From Spirochaetota bacterium (GTDB lineage: Bacteria > Spirochaetota > Leptospiria > Turneriellales > Turneriellaceae): a stretch of 40,681 bases of DNA. Position 1 is the stretch's first letter; the number at the start of each line of letters is the position of its first letter. The notes below the pieces were generated by a model, which had not been told where the DNA came from, made no database searches, and was given only the letters and a program-made list of their open reading frames with translations. The DNA is taken from assembly GCA_017302045.1 (NCBI GenBank), contig JAFLED010000005.1:1-40681 (forward strand). The letters are read 5' to 3'. Made by a program: the position numbers and the translations under genes. Shown one piece after another: positions 15,977 to 25,246 of this stretch.

Positions 15977-16564
15977 TCAAAACATCGGTGGTACGAAGAC
16001 TTTCAGCTTCAGGCGCTCCAGCGTCAGCGCTTCTTTGCCGGTTTTGGGGTCGACTACCGTCTGGTCTTCGTTAATTTTGCGCGTATACGCCTGAATGCCG
16101 CGGACGGCTTCTTGTGCTATGTCGTTTACGGTTGTGAAAATACGCGCATCGGCCGCGGCCTTACGGGAGTATTCGGCGAGCAATTTACGGTGGCGCAGGG
16201 AAAAAATCTTGCCGGCAATGGTTAATTGCTCCGACTTTTTCCCTTTTGTGCCCGACGCCGTTTCGCGCGCATAACTTCCCAGAATGAGGATATCCGCCTT
16301 GCCGCCGGCAGTATCGAGAATGTCGTCTTCTTTCGTATGGGGTAGCGGATGCATTTGCACTTCGCGGAAATCAAACTTACCCCGCATCGCATTACGAGTC
16401 GCATCGCCCAAAGATTCGGAAAGATAGTCGAAGTCTGCGCTGGCGGTTTGGTTGGCTTAGTTAAGCACTGCGATACGCGCGTAGTTTTCTGTTGAGTTAT
16501 GGTTTTGCCTTGCCGCGCAGCTTGTGGCGAGTATGGCGATGCAGATTCGGTGGCTCAAACGCAT
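15977..16564 (-). pseudogene. CsgG/FlgO-like lipoprotein gene interrupted by an in-frame TAA
   Basis: An ATG at 16564 follows AGGGAGA and opens a lipoprotein signal peptide (ICIAILATSC, Cys16). The frame continues through NYARIAVLN, then meets TAA at 16459-16457 (codon 36), and resumes in the same frame with ANQTASADFDYLSESLGDATRNAM and a full-length C-terminal domain to 15977. The text on both sides of the stop fits the usual 'I-A-V-L-x-F-x-N-x-T-x-x-x-x-x-D-Y-L-S-E-x-L' opening of CsgG/FlgO/TolB-N-like domains, so a single substitution has created the stop. The rest is intact, which suggests a recent mutation, a sequencing error or read-through. The same domain opens the intact protein at 25247-26317. 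Confidence 0.75.
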
Positions 16565-16574
16565 GCTTTTCTCC

Positions 16575-17537
16575 CTAGAATACCTTGTAGATATACGCAA
16601 GCGTTAGTGTGTTGATAAGATCGACGGCGCCGTCGGAAAAAAAGCCGTCAGAGCTGGTGAGTTCGGTGCCGTACTGGTCGACCGTCGTGCGGCTGCCCGA
16701 AAGCGCACCCATGCGAAATACCTGAAACTTATAAGATAAAAGCAGAATATGAGTTCCGGTTACAGAATAGCCCAGAGAAAATGCCCCCGAACTACCGAGA
16801 CCGAGAAGCTGATTTTTTTCATGCAGCGAGAACCGGTTATCTGCAGAGTAATAGACATAGTCGGCTGTGCCGCGCAGAATCAAAAAACCGGCCTGCAGAT
16901 TAAGATACCAATTCTGCAAAAAATTCAGCGTATACCCGATACCGAGCGCACCACCTGCCGATTGCGCGCTGTAGTTTGTCGTTGCTCCGGGCGATTGTCC
17001 GCTCGCCGTTGTGGTTGTGGCATTTACCGGTGGGCCGATCTGCGTGGTTGTCGTATCGTTGTTCCCCTGCGCCGGGCGTTCCCCATTCACTGCGTAATAC
17101 TGGTAACGTAAGGCGGCAAAAAGTAACCAATTGGATGACCCGAGTCTGCGGGTTACAGAAAGATCGTGATCGGTGCGAGTGAGATTTGCCGCGAATGTGA
17201 ACGAGGGCGAAAAATGCGGATCGAGCGTTCTACAGGTCAAGGCGGTTGGAGTACCGCACTTCTTCAGTTCAATTTTCTGCGTGGTCGGATTTTCAAGCCA
17301 CGTCGCGCGCGCGATGTTGCCGCTATAACCGAAGATCCATTTCTCATTGTGAACCAGAGAAACATTCATGCCAACAACGGGCACCGCATAAAGAATCGCT
17401 GGCGTTTTCGCCACGGAATCGAGTGAATCAAAGCGATACAAAATTTCCCGGTTGCTGTAGAGCCCCGGCAAGAAGAGCGATGCGCCTGCGTTGACGCCGA
17501 GATACAGATTGTTCTCCGCAATCGCAGGCGAGAGCAC
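16575..17537 (-). CDS. Outer-membrane beta-barrel protein (start uncertain)
   Basis: The 320-aa frame from GTG 17537 is barrel-like. It has repeated short amphipathic strands with aromatic ends (WLLFAALRYQYYAV, NWYLNLQAGFLIL, HILLLSYKFQVF) and ends '…LTLAYIYKVF' with terminal Phe. A low-complexity Thr/Asn/Gly loop (residues about 160-195) is probably surface-exposed. The GTG gives only a truncated signal peptide. Upstream in frame, codons 17588-17538 encode KPRKLKFIVLWCGCLAVLSPAIA-like sequence, a full signal peptide, but before the TGA at 17606-17604 the only possible starts are CTG 17588 or ATT 17591. The true start is therefore probably non-canonical or mutated. The gene lies 10 nt upstream of the broken lipoprotein gene. 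Confidence 0.75.
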   Translation of the reverse strand: MLSPAIAENNLYLGVNAGASLFLPGLYSNREILYRFDSLDSVAKTPAILYAVPVVGMNVSLVHNEKWIFGYSGNIARATWLENPTTQKIELKKCGTPTALTCRTLDPHFSPSFTFAANLTRTDHDLSVTRRLGSSNWLLFAALRYQYYAVNGERPAQGNNDTTTTQIGPPVNATTTTASGQSPGATTNYSAQSAGGALGIGYTLNFLQNWYLNLQAGFLILRGTADYVYYSADNRFSLHEKNQLLGLGSSGAFSLGYSVTGTHILLLSYKFQVFRMGALSGSRTTVDQYGTELTSSDGFFSDGAVDLINTLTLAYIYKVF

Positions 17538-17688
17538 CGCGAGACATCCGCACCATAAAACGATGAATTTCAGTTTTCTCGGTTTCAGAATGCCCCACGC
17601 GTTTCAGTGGACAACGGTTCCGCATTGTATTCAGCGTAAATGCGGATTCACGCTTTACAAGATACTGACATTTTCGAGCTTAAATGTC

Positions 17689-19404
17689 ATGAGTAAAAAG
17701 AACCTGCTTCTCAATCCCAAAAAAGAAACCTTCGCCCACCTCGACGAAAAATCGCGCCGGCTGATGACAAAGACCATCGAATATTTCGAGAAGAAAGGTT
17801 TGAAAAGCCTCAAGCACGACGATCACGAGCGCGTCTGGTACGCAGATTTTCTAAACGTGATTAAAGAAGAGAAGATCTTTGCGACGCTGATGACGCCTGC
17901 GGGTTATGGCCCGAAAGATTCGCGGTGGGATACCTACCGTAACTGCGACTTCAGCGAGGTCACAGCCTTTTATGGTCTCGCGTATTGGTACACCTGGCAG
18001 GTGACGATGCTGGGCCTCGGCCCCATCTGGATGAGCAAGAACGAAAAGGTCAAAAATAAAACGGCGGATTTACTCCAGCAAGGCGGCATCTTCGCGTTCG
18101 GTTTGTCCGAGCGCGCTCACGGTGCTGATCTCATTTCGAGCGAAGTGACGCTGACACCGAAGGGCGACGGCACGTATACCGCAACCGGGCGCAAATATTA
18201 TATCGGTAACGGCAACAAGGCTGCGCTCGTATCGACTTTTGGCAAAATTGCCGGTACCGGCGACTATGTGTTTTTTGTCGTCGAGTCATCCCACCCGAAA
18301 TACAATCTCGTTCAAAACGTCGTCAACAGCCAGAACTATGTTTCGGAGTACGAGCTCGATAACTACCCCGTTACCGAAGATGACATTCTCGCCGTCGGCC
18401 GCGAAGCGTGGGACATGTCGCTCGCGACAGTCGCGCTGTGTAAATATAATCTTGGCTGGGCGTCGGTGGGGATTTGTACGCATGCTTTCTACGAAGCGAT
18501 CAACCATGCCTCAAACCGTGTGCTGTTCAAACATAAGGTGACGGAGTTCAGCCATATACAACAGTTCTTTGTCGATGCGTACACTCGCCTCATCGCGATG
18601 AAGCTCTTTGCGCGCCGCGCCTCTGATTACATGCGTGCCGCGTCTGAGGAAGATAAACGTTACCTCCTTTATAACCCGATGGTGAAGATGAAGGTCACGA
18701 TGCAGGGTGAAGAAGTTATCAACCTCTTATGGGATGTCATCGCCGCGCGCGGTTTCGAGAAAGATCTCTACTTCGAAATGGCTGCGCGCGACATACGCGG
18801 ATTGCCCAAACTCGAGGGCACAGCGCAGGTGAATATGGTGCTTATTCTCAAGTTCATCGAGAATTTTCTCTTTAACCCGTCTAACCTGCCCGAACTGCCG
18901 AAAAACGACTCGCTCGGTAACGACGCGTTCATGTTTACGCAGGGCGCGACGTCGAAGGCCCAGAACAAGATTCTCTTTCACGACTATAACAAGGCATACG
19001 AGCAGTTCAAGCAACTCGAAAATGTGAAGATATTCCTCACGCAGATCGACGCGTACAAATATCTGGTGAAAAACTGCGAGCCGGAAAAAAACCAGACGCG
19101 CGACCTCGATTTCATGCTGATCTACGGCGAGCTTTTTACACTCGTCGCTTATGGCCAGCTGATTCTCGAGGCCGCGAAGATCGAAAATCTCGACATCGAC
19201 CTTGTCGATCAGATCTTCGATTTTATGGTGCGCGATTTCTCCAAATACGCGGTACAGCTCTATTCGAAGACCAGCAGCACGCCCGCGCAGATGGAAGCTT
19301 GCCTGAAGATGGTAAAGAAACCCCTCGCGAACCCCGAGCGCTATGAACGCGTGACGAAAGAGTATGTTTATTCGCTTGCGGGCGAGTATGCGATGAACCC
19401 GTAA
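17689..19404 (+). CDS. Acyl-CoA dehydrogenase
   Basis: The 571-aa product matches the acyl-CoA dehydrogenase fold. The N-terminal helical domain is followed by the FAD/substrate loop FAFGLSERAHGADLISSEV (usually 'A-x-T-E-P-x-x-G-S-D'), the beta-domain strand GRKYYIGNGNKAALVSTFGK, and the C-terminal helical domain with QGEEVINLLWDVIAARGFEKD and LPKLEGTAQVNMVLI, where the Glu of 'E-G-T' is in the place of the catalytic base in MCAD-type enzymes. About 120 extra C-terminal residues exceed the usual 380-400 aa core, as in very-long-chain or ACAD9-like forms. It would oxidise acyl-CoA to enoyl-CoA. I start it at ATG 17689; the frame is open further upstream but those residues are not protein-like. 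It is monocistronic here. Confidence 0.9.
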   Translation: MSKKNLLLNPKKETFAHLDEKSRRLMTKTIEYFEKKGLKSLKHDDHERVWYADFLNVIKEEKIFATLMTPAGYGPKDSRWDTYRNCDFSEVTAFYGLAYWYTWQVTMLGLGPIWMSKNEKVKNKTADLLQQGGIFAFGLSERAHGADLISSEVTLTPKGDGTYTATGRKYYIGNGNKAALVSTFGKIAGTGDYVFFVVESSHPKYNLVQNVVNSQNYVSEYELDNYPVTEDDILAVGREAWDMSLATVALCKYNLGWASVGICTHAFYEAINHASNRVLFKHKVTEFSHIQQFFVDAYTRLIAMKLFARRASDYMRAASEEDKRYLLYNPMVKMKVTMQGEEVINLLWDVIAARGFEKDLYFEMAARDIRGLPKLEGTAQVNMVLILKFIENFLFNPSNLPELPKNDSLGNDAFMFTQGATSKAQNKILFHDYNKAYEQFKQLENVKIFLTQIDAYKYLVKNCEPEKNQTRDLDFMLIYGELFTLVAYGQLILEAAKIENLDIDLVDQIFDFMVRDFSKYAVQLYSKTSSTPAQMEACLKMVKKPLANPERYERVTKEYVYSLAGEYAMNP

Positions 19405-19406
19405 GT

Positions 19407-21770
19407 TTACCGGTCGAAGATGTCGACGATTGTTTCACCCCGGTAATCAGCGGGCAGAGGAATGTCGGCGCCGTAAATGTGCTCTCCCTTTGTTGCGTCG
19501 CCGCGCATTAAATTCAGGTTTCCTTCGCCGATGACGCGCAGGCCGTCTGCGGCTTTGACGCGGCAGCGCAGTTTGCGGTCGGGTTTGTTCGCGACAAAGC
19601 GCACGGGATAAGGGCGCGTGTTCATCCACACGGGAACATTCGCCGAATGACCGTTGTCGACGCTCAGCTCGAAGTGCAGGGTAGAGACGCGCGGCGTCGT
19701 TGCCCCGTCTTCGTATTCTTTGATCGTGACGGTCTTTTTTCCGTTGCCGGCGACGCTTACCGGTATCGCGCGCACGAGGCGCTGTTTGGGCGCTAAGTTG
19801 AACTCCTGCGTCTTACCGGCAGGCAGCTGCAACTCGGCATCGGGGCTTTCGACTTCGAGACGAATTTTTTTAGGCTGCGCCGTCGGATTTTCTCTTTCGA
19901 TGTAAACATAACCGAAACCGCTTTTGGCATCCTGCACATCGACAAAAGTTTTTTCTTTGCGCTGAAAAACACCGAAACGCGTCGCGACGCGGCGGGTGCC
20001 GCCGTTTTCAACCGGACGCGGTTGCCACCAGAGCAACGCCGCCGAATCGCCGAGAATTGTTTTTTCCGCGCTGACGGGGTAATCCCACTCGCTACGGTAA
20101 GCCGAACCCCATTGTACGAAAGCGAGCTGATCGGGTGCGACAAGCCCCGGGCCATTCAGCGTATTGCGCAGGTAGACATAACCGTCGCCGCCCGCGTCTA
20201 CGGTTTCCCAGATGGTCGAATAGACGGGAGTAAACTTGAATTCTTTGGTGTGCAGCGTCAGTTCGCCGGCGGCAGCGGGTGTGATGAACGGCACGCCGTC
20301 GGTTTTGCCGGCCCACGTATCGATGAGATAGCGCATGCCGATTTTTTTGGTTTCGCCGGAGTTATTTTTAACTTCGATACCCAGATCGTAATTTTCCTTT
20401 TCTGCTGCCTGCATCGTCACAACGACGCTGACATTTTCCGGGGGAATATCCGCCTCGATGCGCAGTGTTTTGTGGTCGTCGCTTTCACCGCGTTTTTGCT
20501 GCGGCAATTTGTCGAAGCGATAAAGATTACCGTTCACGTTGAGGGTGAGATACGACGACCAAATACCGTCGGAGTATTTACCGTTGGGGTGGCCGAAGAC
20601 CATGTCATAGGGCTCGCCATTGCGAGTGCCACCCATGGTGAATTGGCCGTTCATGCCAATCGTGGCTTCGGTTTCTTTACCGCGTAACGTACGCCATGGC
20701 GCCGAGGGCGTTGCCCCCTGCGCGAGACGTTCGTAATCCGCAGAAAAATAGACCGGAACCTTGCGTAAGGTATATTCGGCGGGGGTGACTGTGAAACTCA
20801 GCGCCGGCTGCGCACCCAGCGGCAACAGCGCACGAAATGTTTCTGCGAAGCGCGGCTCTGCGCTGAAGCGAATGCCGTTTTCTTCGCGTTTCGTTGAAAG
20901 TTCTGAGACGGGAATTTCCGCACGCGTTTCGGCGAAGATCGGCTTCACCGTTGAAATCTCAGCGCTGCCGAAGCGTACTTTATCGGCTGCCGCAATACGC
21001 ACCGCGAAGTGCGCGCCGAGATTCGTGGCGCCGCAGGCCGCTCTCGCAATCGCGGGTATCGGATAGCCTGTGCTGATATAAGCTTCGCCGGGCGGCTCCG
21101 TGATACTTAAACTGCAATGCGCGCTGCCCCGCAGGCGCGCCGCAATGGCCTGGTAGCGCGTTTTGAGTTTGTTGTCGCTGCTCAGCTCCGGCTGAATTTC
21201 GAATGCGCTTCGTACCAGTTCTGCGGCAGTCGTATCGTCTAGATCGGATTTCCCGGGATTTTCAATCGCTGTCAGTACGGTGTTCAGGTCTTTCCCGGGT
21301 TGCAGCGCTTTGTCGTTCAGGCGCGCGAGATAGTTGGCGTAATACCCCGGTCTGTCGACACCGGGGATTTTCCCCAGCTCCGCCGCGGCCTCGCGGAACC
21401 TACGCCTCTGTTCAAGGTCGCGGGCAGCCTTGACTTTGGCGAGAAACTCGCCGAGCGCCGCATCTTGTGAAACCAGCCAGACGCGGTCGTCTTGCCCCTT
21501 GAGTGCGGGCATTCCCCTGAGGTGTTCTTCGGAGGCGGCAGAGCAGGTAATCCAATTGGTCGTTTCGCCCGACTCCTCGTGGCAGGTCGGGTCGTCTGTT
21601 TTCAGTTCGGCGATGAGCGACGCATAGTCGTTGCGTTTATCGGTTTTTTCTCCGTAAACGGCGACCGCATCCGCACCGAACGCTCTCTCGCGGCTCTCAC
21701 GAATTTGCTTTGTCAGGCCGCCGCAAGAAACCGAAAGCAGCGCCAACAAATATGGAGTACGGATTTTCAT
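19407..21770 (-). CDS. Large lipoprotein of unknown function
   Basis: The 787-aa product has a lipoprotein signal (YLLALLSVSCGG, lipobox SVSC). The N-terminal third is helical and repeat-poor. The middle and C-terminal parts are beta-rich, for example TLRIEADIPPENVSVVVTMQAA, NYDLGIEVKNNSGETKKIGMRYLIDTWAG and KTQEFNLAPKQRLVRAIPVSV, suggesting several immunoglobulin- or galactose-mutarotase-like sandwich domains. No catalytic motif is recognised. Its ATG overlaps the OmpL47-like gene by 4 nt (ATGA), so the two are translationally coupled and probably form one envelope complex. Confidence 0.8.
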   Translation of the reverse strand: MKIRTPYLLALLSVSCGGLTKQIRESRERAFGADAVAVYGEKTDKRNDYASLIAELKTDDPTCHEESGETTNWITCSAASEEHLRGMPALKGQDDRVWLVSQDAALGEFLAKVKAARDLEQRRRFREAAAELGKIPGVDRPGYYANYLARLNDKALQPGKDLNTVLTAIENPGKSDLDDTTAAELVRSAFEIQPELSSDNKLKTRYQAIAARLRGSAHCSLSITEPPGEAYISTGYPIPAIARAACGATNLGAHFAVRIAAADKVRFGSAEISTVKPIFAETRAEIPVSELSTKREENGIRFSAEPRFAETFRALLPLGAQPALSFTVTPAEYTLRKVPVYFSADYERLAQGATPSAPWRTLRGKETEATIGMNGQFTMGGTRNGEPYDMVFGHPNGKYSDGIWSSYLTLNVNGNLYRFDKLPQQKRGESDDHKTLRIEADIPPENVSVVVTMQAAEKENYDLGIEVKNNSGETKKIGMRYLIDTWAGKTDGVPFITPAAAGELTLHTKEFKFTPVYSTIWETVDAGGDGYVYLRNTLNGPGLVAPDQLAFVQWGSAYRSEWDYPVSAEKTILGDSAALLWWQPRPVENGGTRRVATRFGVFQRKEKTFVDVQDAKSGFGYVYIERENPTAQPKKIRLEVESPDAELQLPAGKTQEFNLAPKQRLVRAIPVSVAGNGKKTVTIKEYEDGATTPRVSTLHFELSVDNGHSANVPVWMNTRPYPVRFVANKPDRKLRCRVKAADGLRVIGEGNLNLMRGDATKGEHIYGADIPLPADYRGETIVDIFDR

Positions 21771-22837
21771 TTTTGACCATCCTTGGGGGTCAGAATGGAT
21801 TTCGGCGGAGGCGCAGGCGACTTGCAGCGGAAGATCTCGGGAGATTTGGTAGTATTGCCCGCAATATCGACCGCGCGCACCTCGAGATAAAATTCCCCGG
21901 ACTGCGAAACTTCAATCTTGTCATGATGCAAGACCAACCACCCGGCCGAGGGCGAGCGGCGAATTTCGATTCTGTTGATTTCGCTCGAAGCATCGCTGGC
22001 CGCGACTAAGACCTCCGTTTCAGGCCGGCAGACAACTTCATTCCCTTCTTTATACAAAGGTTTGTTCGTCCGTAGCTGTACGGTGGGTTCGTCGCCGTCG
22101 ATTGTCAGTTGCACCGAACGAATTTCAGAGCGGTTATCGATAATGTCGTCGGCCATGACACGAACGGTAAAGCGACCGGCCTGGTTGAATTCGAGTGCCT
22201 GGTTTTCGCTCTTGCGCCAACCAGAGCCCGAATCGATATAGACACCCTGCACGCCGCAGGTTTCGTCTTTTGCGGTGATGAGCATCTTGAAACCCGGGCG
22301 TGCGAATATCTGATTTTTCAGCAACAGGAATTCACCCTGCGGTGCGATGGTGACAAGCGGCGCTGTTTTATCGACAAACAGACGGATGCCCTGCTGTTTT
22401 TCGCGGTTGCCTACCCGGTCTACACTTTCCCACTTGAGCCAGTGCCGGCCTTCTTCGCGGACGCGTACCGGCCCCCGGTAATCGTTCCAATCACCGTCGT
22501 TGAGACGGTAGCGAATCTGTACTAGACCGCTATGGTCGTCGTCGCCTTCAAATACGAGACTCGCGAGGCCATTCGAGCAGTAGACGCCGTCGGCGCGTGT
22601 GACGAGCCGCGCTCCCGGATTATCTTCGGTCAGGCGCGAAGAAAGTTCGGCGCTTCTGCGTGCGGCGATTTTTGCCGAGCGCAGCTTTTGATTCTCCGCT
22701 TCGGGAACCTCGTTGCCTGTGGCTTCGGGTTTACCGATAAAAACTTTATCGGAGGTGAGTGGCGTTTCTGAAAAAACCGCGGGCTGAGCCGAGATCAAGA
22801 GTATGGCAGCGACTGCGGTAAGGCGAAATTTATTCAT
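21767..22837 (-). CDS. Exported OmpL47-like beta-domain protein
   Basis: The 356-aa product starts with a signal peptide (FRLTAVAAILLISAQPAVFS). It contains at least two copies of the OmpL47/chitobiase-like beta domain: SGLVQIRYRLNDGDWNDYRGPVRV with GRHWLKWESVDRVGNRE, and later GVQGVYIDSGSGWRKSENQALEF and SGEFYLEVRAVDIAGNTTKSPEI. The 'S-x-D-x-x-G-N' turn closing each repeat is the family hallmark. OmpL47 was first described as a Leptospira outer-membrane, host-protein-binding protein; here the role is unknown. It is the first gene of a two-gene unit with the large lipoprotein. Confidence 0.8.
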   Translation of the reverse strand: MNKFRLTAVAAILLISAQPAVFSETPLTSDKVFIGKPEATGNEVPEAENQKLRSAKIAARRSAELSSRLTEDNPGARLVTRADGVYCSNGLASLVFEGDDDHSGLVQIRYRLNDGDWNDYRGPVRVREEGRHWLKWESVDRVGNREKQQGIRLFVDKTAPLVTIAPQGEFLLLKNQIFARPGFKMLITAKDETCGVQGVYIDSGSGWRKSENQALEFNQAGRFTVRVMADDIIDNRSEIRSVQLTIDGDEPTVQLRTNKPLYKEGNEVVCRPETEVLVAASDASSEINRIEIRRSPSAGWLVLHHDKIEVSQSGEFYLEVRAVDIAGNTTKSPEIFRCKSPAPPPKSILTPKDGQK

Positions 22838-22892
22838 AAGGGGATATCCACCGGCGTATAGGCAGATTGTCCCCTGCCGTAAATTCTGTTTT

Positions 22893-24587
22893 TTACGTCT
22901 GCGCGCGCATCTTCGCGAGATAATAGCCGCTGTAACCGGCCTTATCTTTTGCCGCCGCGAGCTCGAAGTAGCGCCGCGCCTCTTCAGTCTTGCCCGCGCT
23001 GAAATAGTTGCGGCCGATTTCTTCGAGCAGCAGCGGGTGCTCGCCGTGTTTGGCGATCTCGTTGTGCAGTTGTTTCACTGCGGCGTCGAGACCGCGTTGT
23101 TTTTTGAGCACGCGAATCAGCGAAATCGCGGCGCGAATCGGCAGTGTGACATTTTTCGCGAGTATCTCTTCGATGCGCTGAATATTCCCTTCGGCGAGCG
23201 CGGCGCGGCTGAGTTCGATATTCTCAACCAGGTCGCCCGAGGCGGCGCGCGAGACCGCGCGCGGTTCTGCCAGAATATCGACGGTGACAAGGGTGCGGTC
23301 GTCGTTGGCGTTTTCGGTTCCGAAAAAATGGTCGGTTGCCGCAAAAACCGCAGCTGTGAATTGTTTCGCCCCGACGGCGCTGTCTTTGAGCAGCTCTTGT
23401 AAGCGGCTTTCGCCCCAGAATTCGCCGTTCTTGTGGCGCGCCTCGGTAATACCGTCGGTGTAGATCAGTAAACGGTCGCCTTTTTTGAGCGCCGTGCGGC
23501 GCACGGGAAAAGTCAGCGCGGGTAACTTGCCCAGAATCGTGCCTTCGCTTTCGAGCGATTGCAGTGTGCCTTCGGACAAAAGAAACATTTCGGGGTGAGC
23601 CGCGCCGCAATATTCGAGTTCGAAAGAATCGGGGTTGATCTTACAGAGAATACCGGTCAGGTAGAAATCCGTCTGGCCGATGATGCGGCACATATCGTCG
23701 TTGATTTTACCGAGTACGCGCCCGGTGTCGCGTTCTCCCTTCGCCGCGTTCTCTAAACTCACCTTAAGCATCGCCGTAATCAGCGCCGAGCCCGCGCCAT
23801 GACCCGAAACGTCGGCGACGAATACGCCGATCTCGCCCGAATCGAACCGGAAAATTTCAAAATAATCGCCGCCCACCTCGAGCATGGGTTTCATCTTGCC
23901 CGCAACAGACAGGCGATCGTCGCTGTATTCGTGGTTCGCCTGAATCGCCTTCTGTACAGTGGCGGCGATCGCCATGTCAGACGACATCTCGTGGTTACGT
24001 TCGGCGAGCACACGGCCCTGATCGAAATAACTTGCCTCGGATTTTTGCAGGCGCAGCACGACAAAACCGAGAATGCCGACGACGGTAAAAAGGGCCGTAC
24101 TGACGACGACCATGTGCAAAATCGCCATGATGTTGTTGTATGCGGGTATATTCAGTTCGGGCGGTAGTTTGCCCAGCAGGTAGAGGATTCCCAACACGCA
24201 GTAGCCGGTAGAGGAAAACGCCGCGGTGAAGAAGCCGTATTTGAGATCAGTGACAAGCACCGTAAAGGCCGCGACGACGATCAGCACCATCGTGAAGGGA
24301 CTCGAAAAAAGCCCGGTCGCCGAGAGTGCATAAAGCAGCACGAGGCTGTCGCTCGAGATCATGAAGTAGATCATGACGCGGTCGCCCTTCAGGTTCCAAA
24401 ATGAAATCAGCGCAATGGTATTCATCACCGCGAGCGCTGCGCCGGCGATCGTGATGTAGCCAGCGAACGGTATCTTGAACCAGTTGATGAGTGCGGCCGA
24501 AAGTGCGATCCAGAAATAGCGTGTATATACCGCCGCCAGCAGCTGTTTGCGGTAACGCTGGGTTTTTTCTGTGGCGAGGTGATTCAT
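22893..24587 (-). CDS. Multi-pass membrane SpoIIE/RsbU-type PP2C phosphatase
   Basis: The 564-aa product has about six membrane segments in residues 20-180 (IALSAALINWF, YITIAGAALAVMNTIALIS, FTMVLIVVAAFTVLV, MVVVSTALFTVVGILGFVVL and others). A short coiled coil follows, then a SpoIIE PP2C domain: LEVGGDYFEIFRF, FVADVSGHGAGSALITAML, LLIYTDGITEARH and DDRTLVTV. The last about 110 residues are helical and TPR-like (HPLLLEEIGRNYFSAGKTEEARRYFELA). It would dephosphorylate a STAS antagonist in response to a membrane signal. Unlike the phosphatase at 9658 it has no extracytoplasmic loop of any size and no HAMP, so it probably senses within the membrane or lipid phase. Confidence 0.92.
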   Translation of the reverse strand: MNHLATEKTQRYRKQLLAAVYTRYFWIALSAALINWFKIPFAGYITIAGAALAVMNTIALISFWNLKGDRVMIYFMISSDSLVLLYALSATGLFSSPFTMVLIVVAAFTVLVTDLKYGFFTAAFSSTGYCVLGILYLLGKLPPELNIPAYNNIMAILHMVVVSTALFTVVGILGFVVLRLQKSEASYFDQGRVLAERNHEMSSDMAIAATVQKAIQANHEYSDDRLSVAGKMKPMLEVGGDYFEIFRFDSGEIGVFVADVSGHGAGSALITAMLKVSLENAAKGERDTGRVLGKINDDMCRIIGQTDFYLTGILCKINPDSFELEYCGAAHPEMFLLSEGTLQSLESEGTILGKLPALTFPVRRTALKKGDRLLIYTDGITEARHKNGEFWGESRLQELLKDSAVGAKQFTAAVFAATDHFFGTENANDDRTLVTVDILAEPRAVSRAASGDLVENIELSRAALAEGNIQRIEEILAKNVTLPIRAAISLIRVLKKQRGLDAAVKQLHNEIAKHGEHPLLLEEIGRNYFSAGKTEEARRYFELAAAKDKAGYSGYYLAKMRAQT

Positions 24588-24683
24588 ACGGGCGGCACTA
24601 TAAAAAAATACCCGCCCGCGCCGTCAGGAAAATTTTTCTGGTTTTTTCAGAAAACCTTAGCGGGCTTCTGAGAAAAAAAACCG

Positions 24684-25157
24684 CTAATAGCTGCCGACAT
24701 TCACAACCTTGGCTGCCCCACCAGAGGGCGCAATGATCGTGAGGGGGGCTGGCAGGCCTTTCGCCGGGTCATTTTTCGCGATCCAGACGGTATAACGCGC
24801 TCCTGCGATTTTTTTCGAACCATAGCCTTCGCCATTCGAAACCGTCTTATTGACGCGCGTAATCTGTATCGGATAGGCATAATGCTTAAAATTATTAAAG
24901 TCTTTCTTCAGGCCGAATTGTTTCGTATTGTTCGCAACCGAGCCATTTTCATTGACCAAGGTGCCGCCCGCAATTGCAGCGAAAGCCGTGGCAGCGTCTT
25001 CAACCGAAGCGCTGTCTTTAAGTATCTTCGTATACGTTTCGACGACGGCTTTCACGTCGGCAGGCAGATCGCCGACCGGAATGTCATCCGCCTTGTTCCA
25101 GGCTGTGAGCGCGAAGGTGCTTAACAGAATAGCAGAGATGAATGTAGTTTTTCTCAT
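24684..25157 (-). CDS. Small exported protein of unknown function
   Basis: The 157-aa product has a signal peptide (RKTTFISAILLSTFALTAW). The mature part has a helical segment (LPADVKAVVETYTKILKDSASVEDAATAFAAIAG) followed by beta-rich sequence (YAYPIQITRVNKTVSNGEGYG, ARYTVWIAKND). The signal peptide ends ALTA-W-N-K, which would be a good lipobox if the Trp (TGG) were Cys (TGC/TGT). The protein may therefore have lost lipidation, or be cleaved by ordinary signal peptidase. I do not recognise a family. It is divergent from 25247 and apparently monocistronic. Confidence 0.7.
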   Translation of the reverse strand: MRKTTFISAILLSTFALTAWNKADDIPVGDLPADVKAVVETYTKILKDSASVEDAATAFAAIAGGTLVNENGSVANNTKQFGLKKDFNNFKHYAYPIQITRVNKTVSNGEGYGSKKIAGARYTVWIAKNDPAKGLPAPLTIIAPSGGAAKVVNVGSY

Positions 25158-25246
25158 GTCTTAGAGTACCCGGGCGATGGCCCCGGTCAAGCGCAATGTA
25201 ACACGATCCGATTGACAGAGCCGGGCCGCCGTGGGTAGCGTGCCCG

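Noticed and set aside
20022-20687. 221-aa plus-strand frame inside the large lipoprotein gene
   Set aside because: Antisense shadow of a well-supported gene; no start signal or motif.
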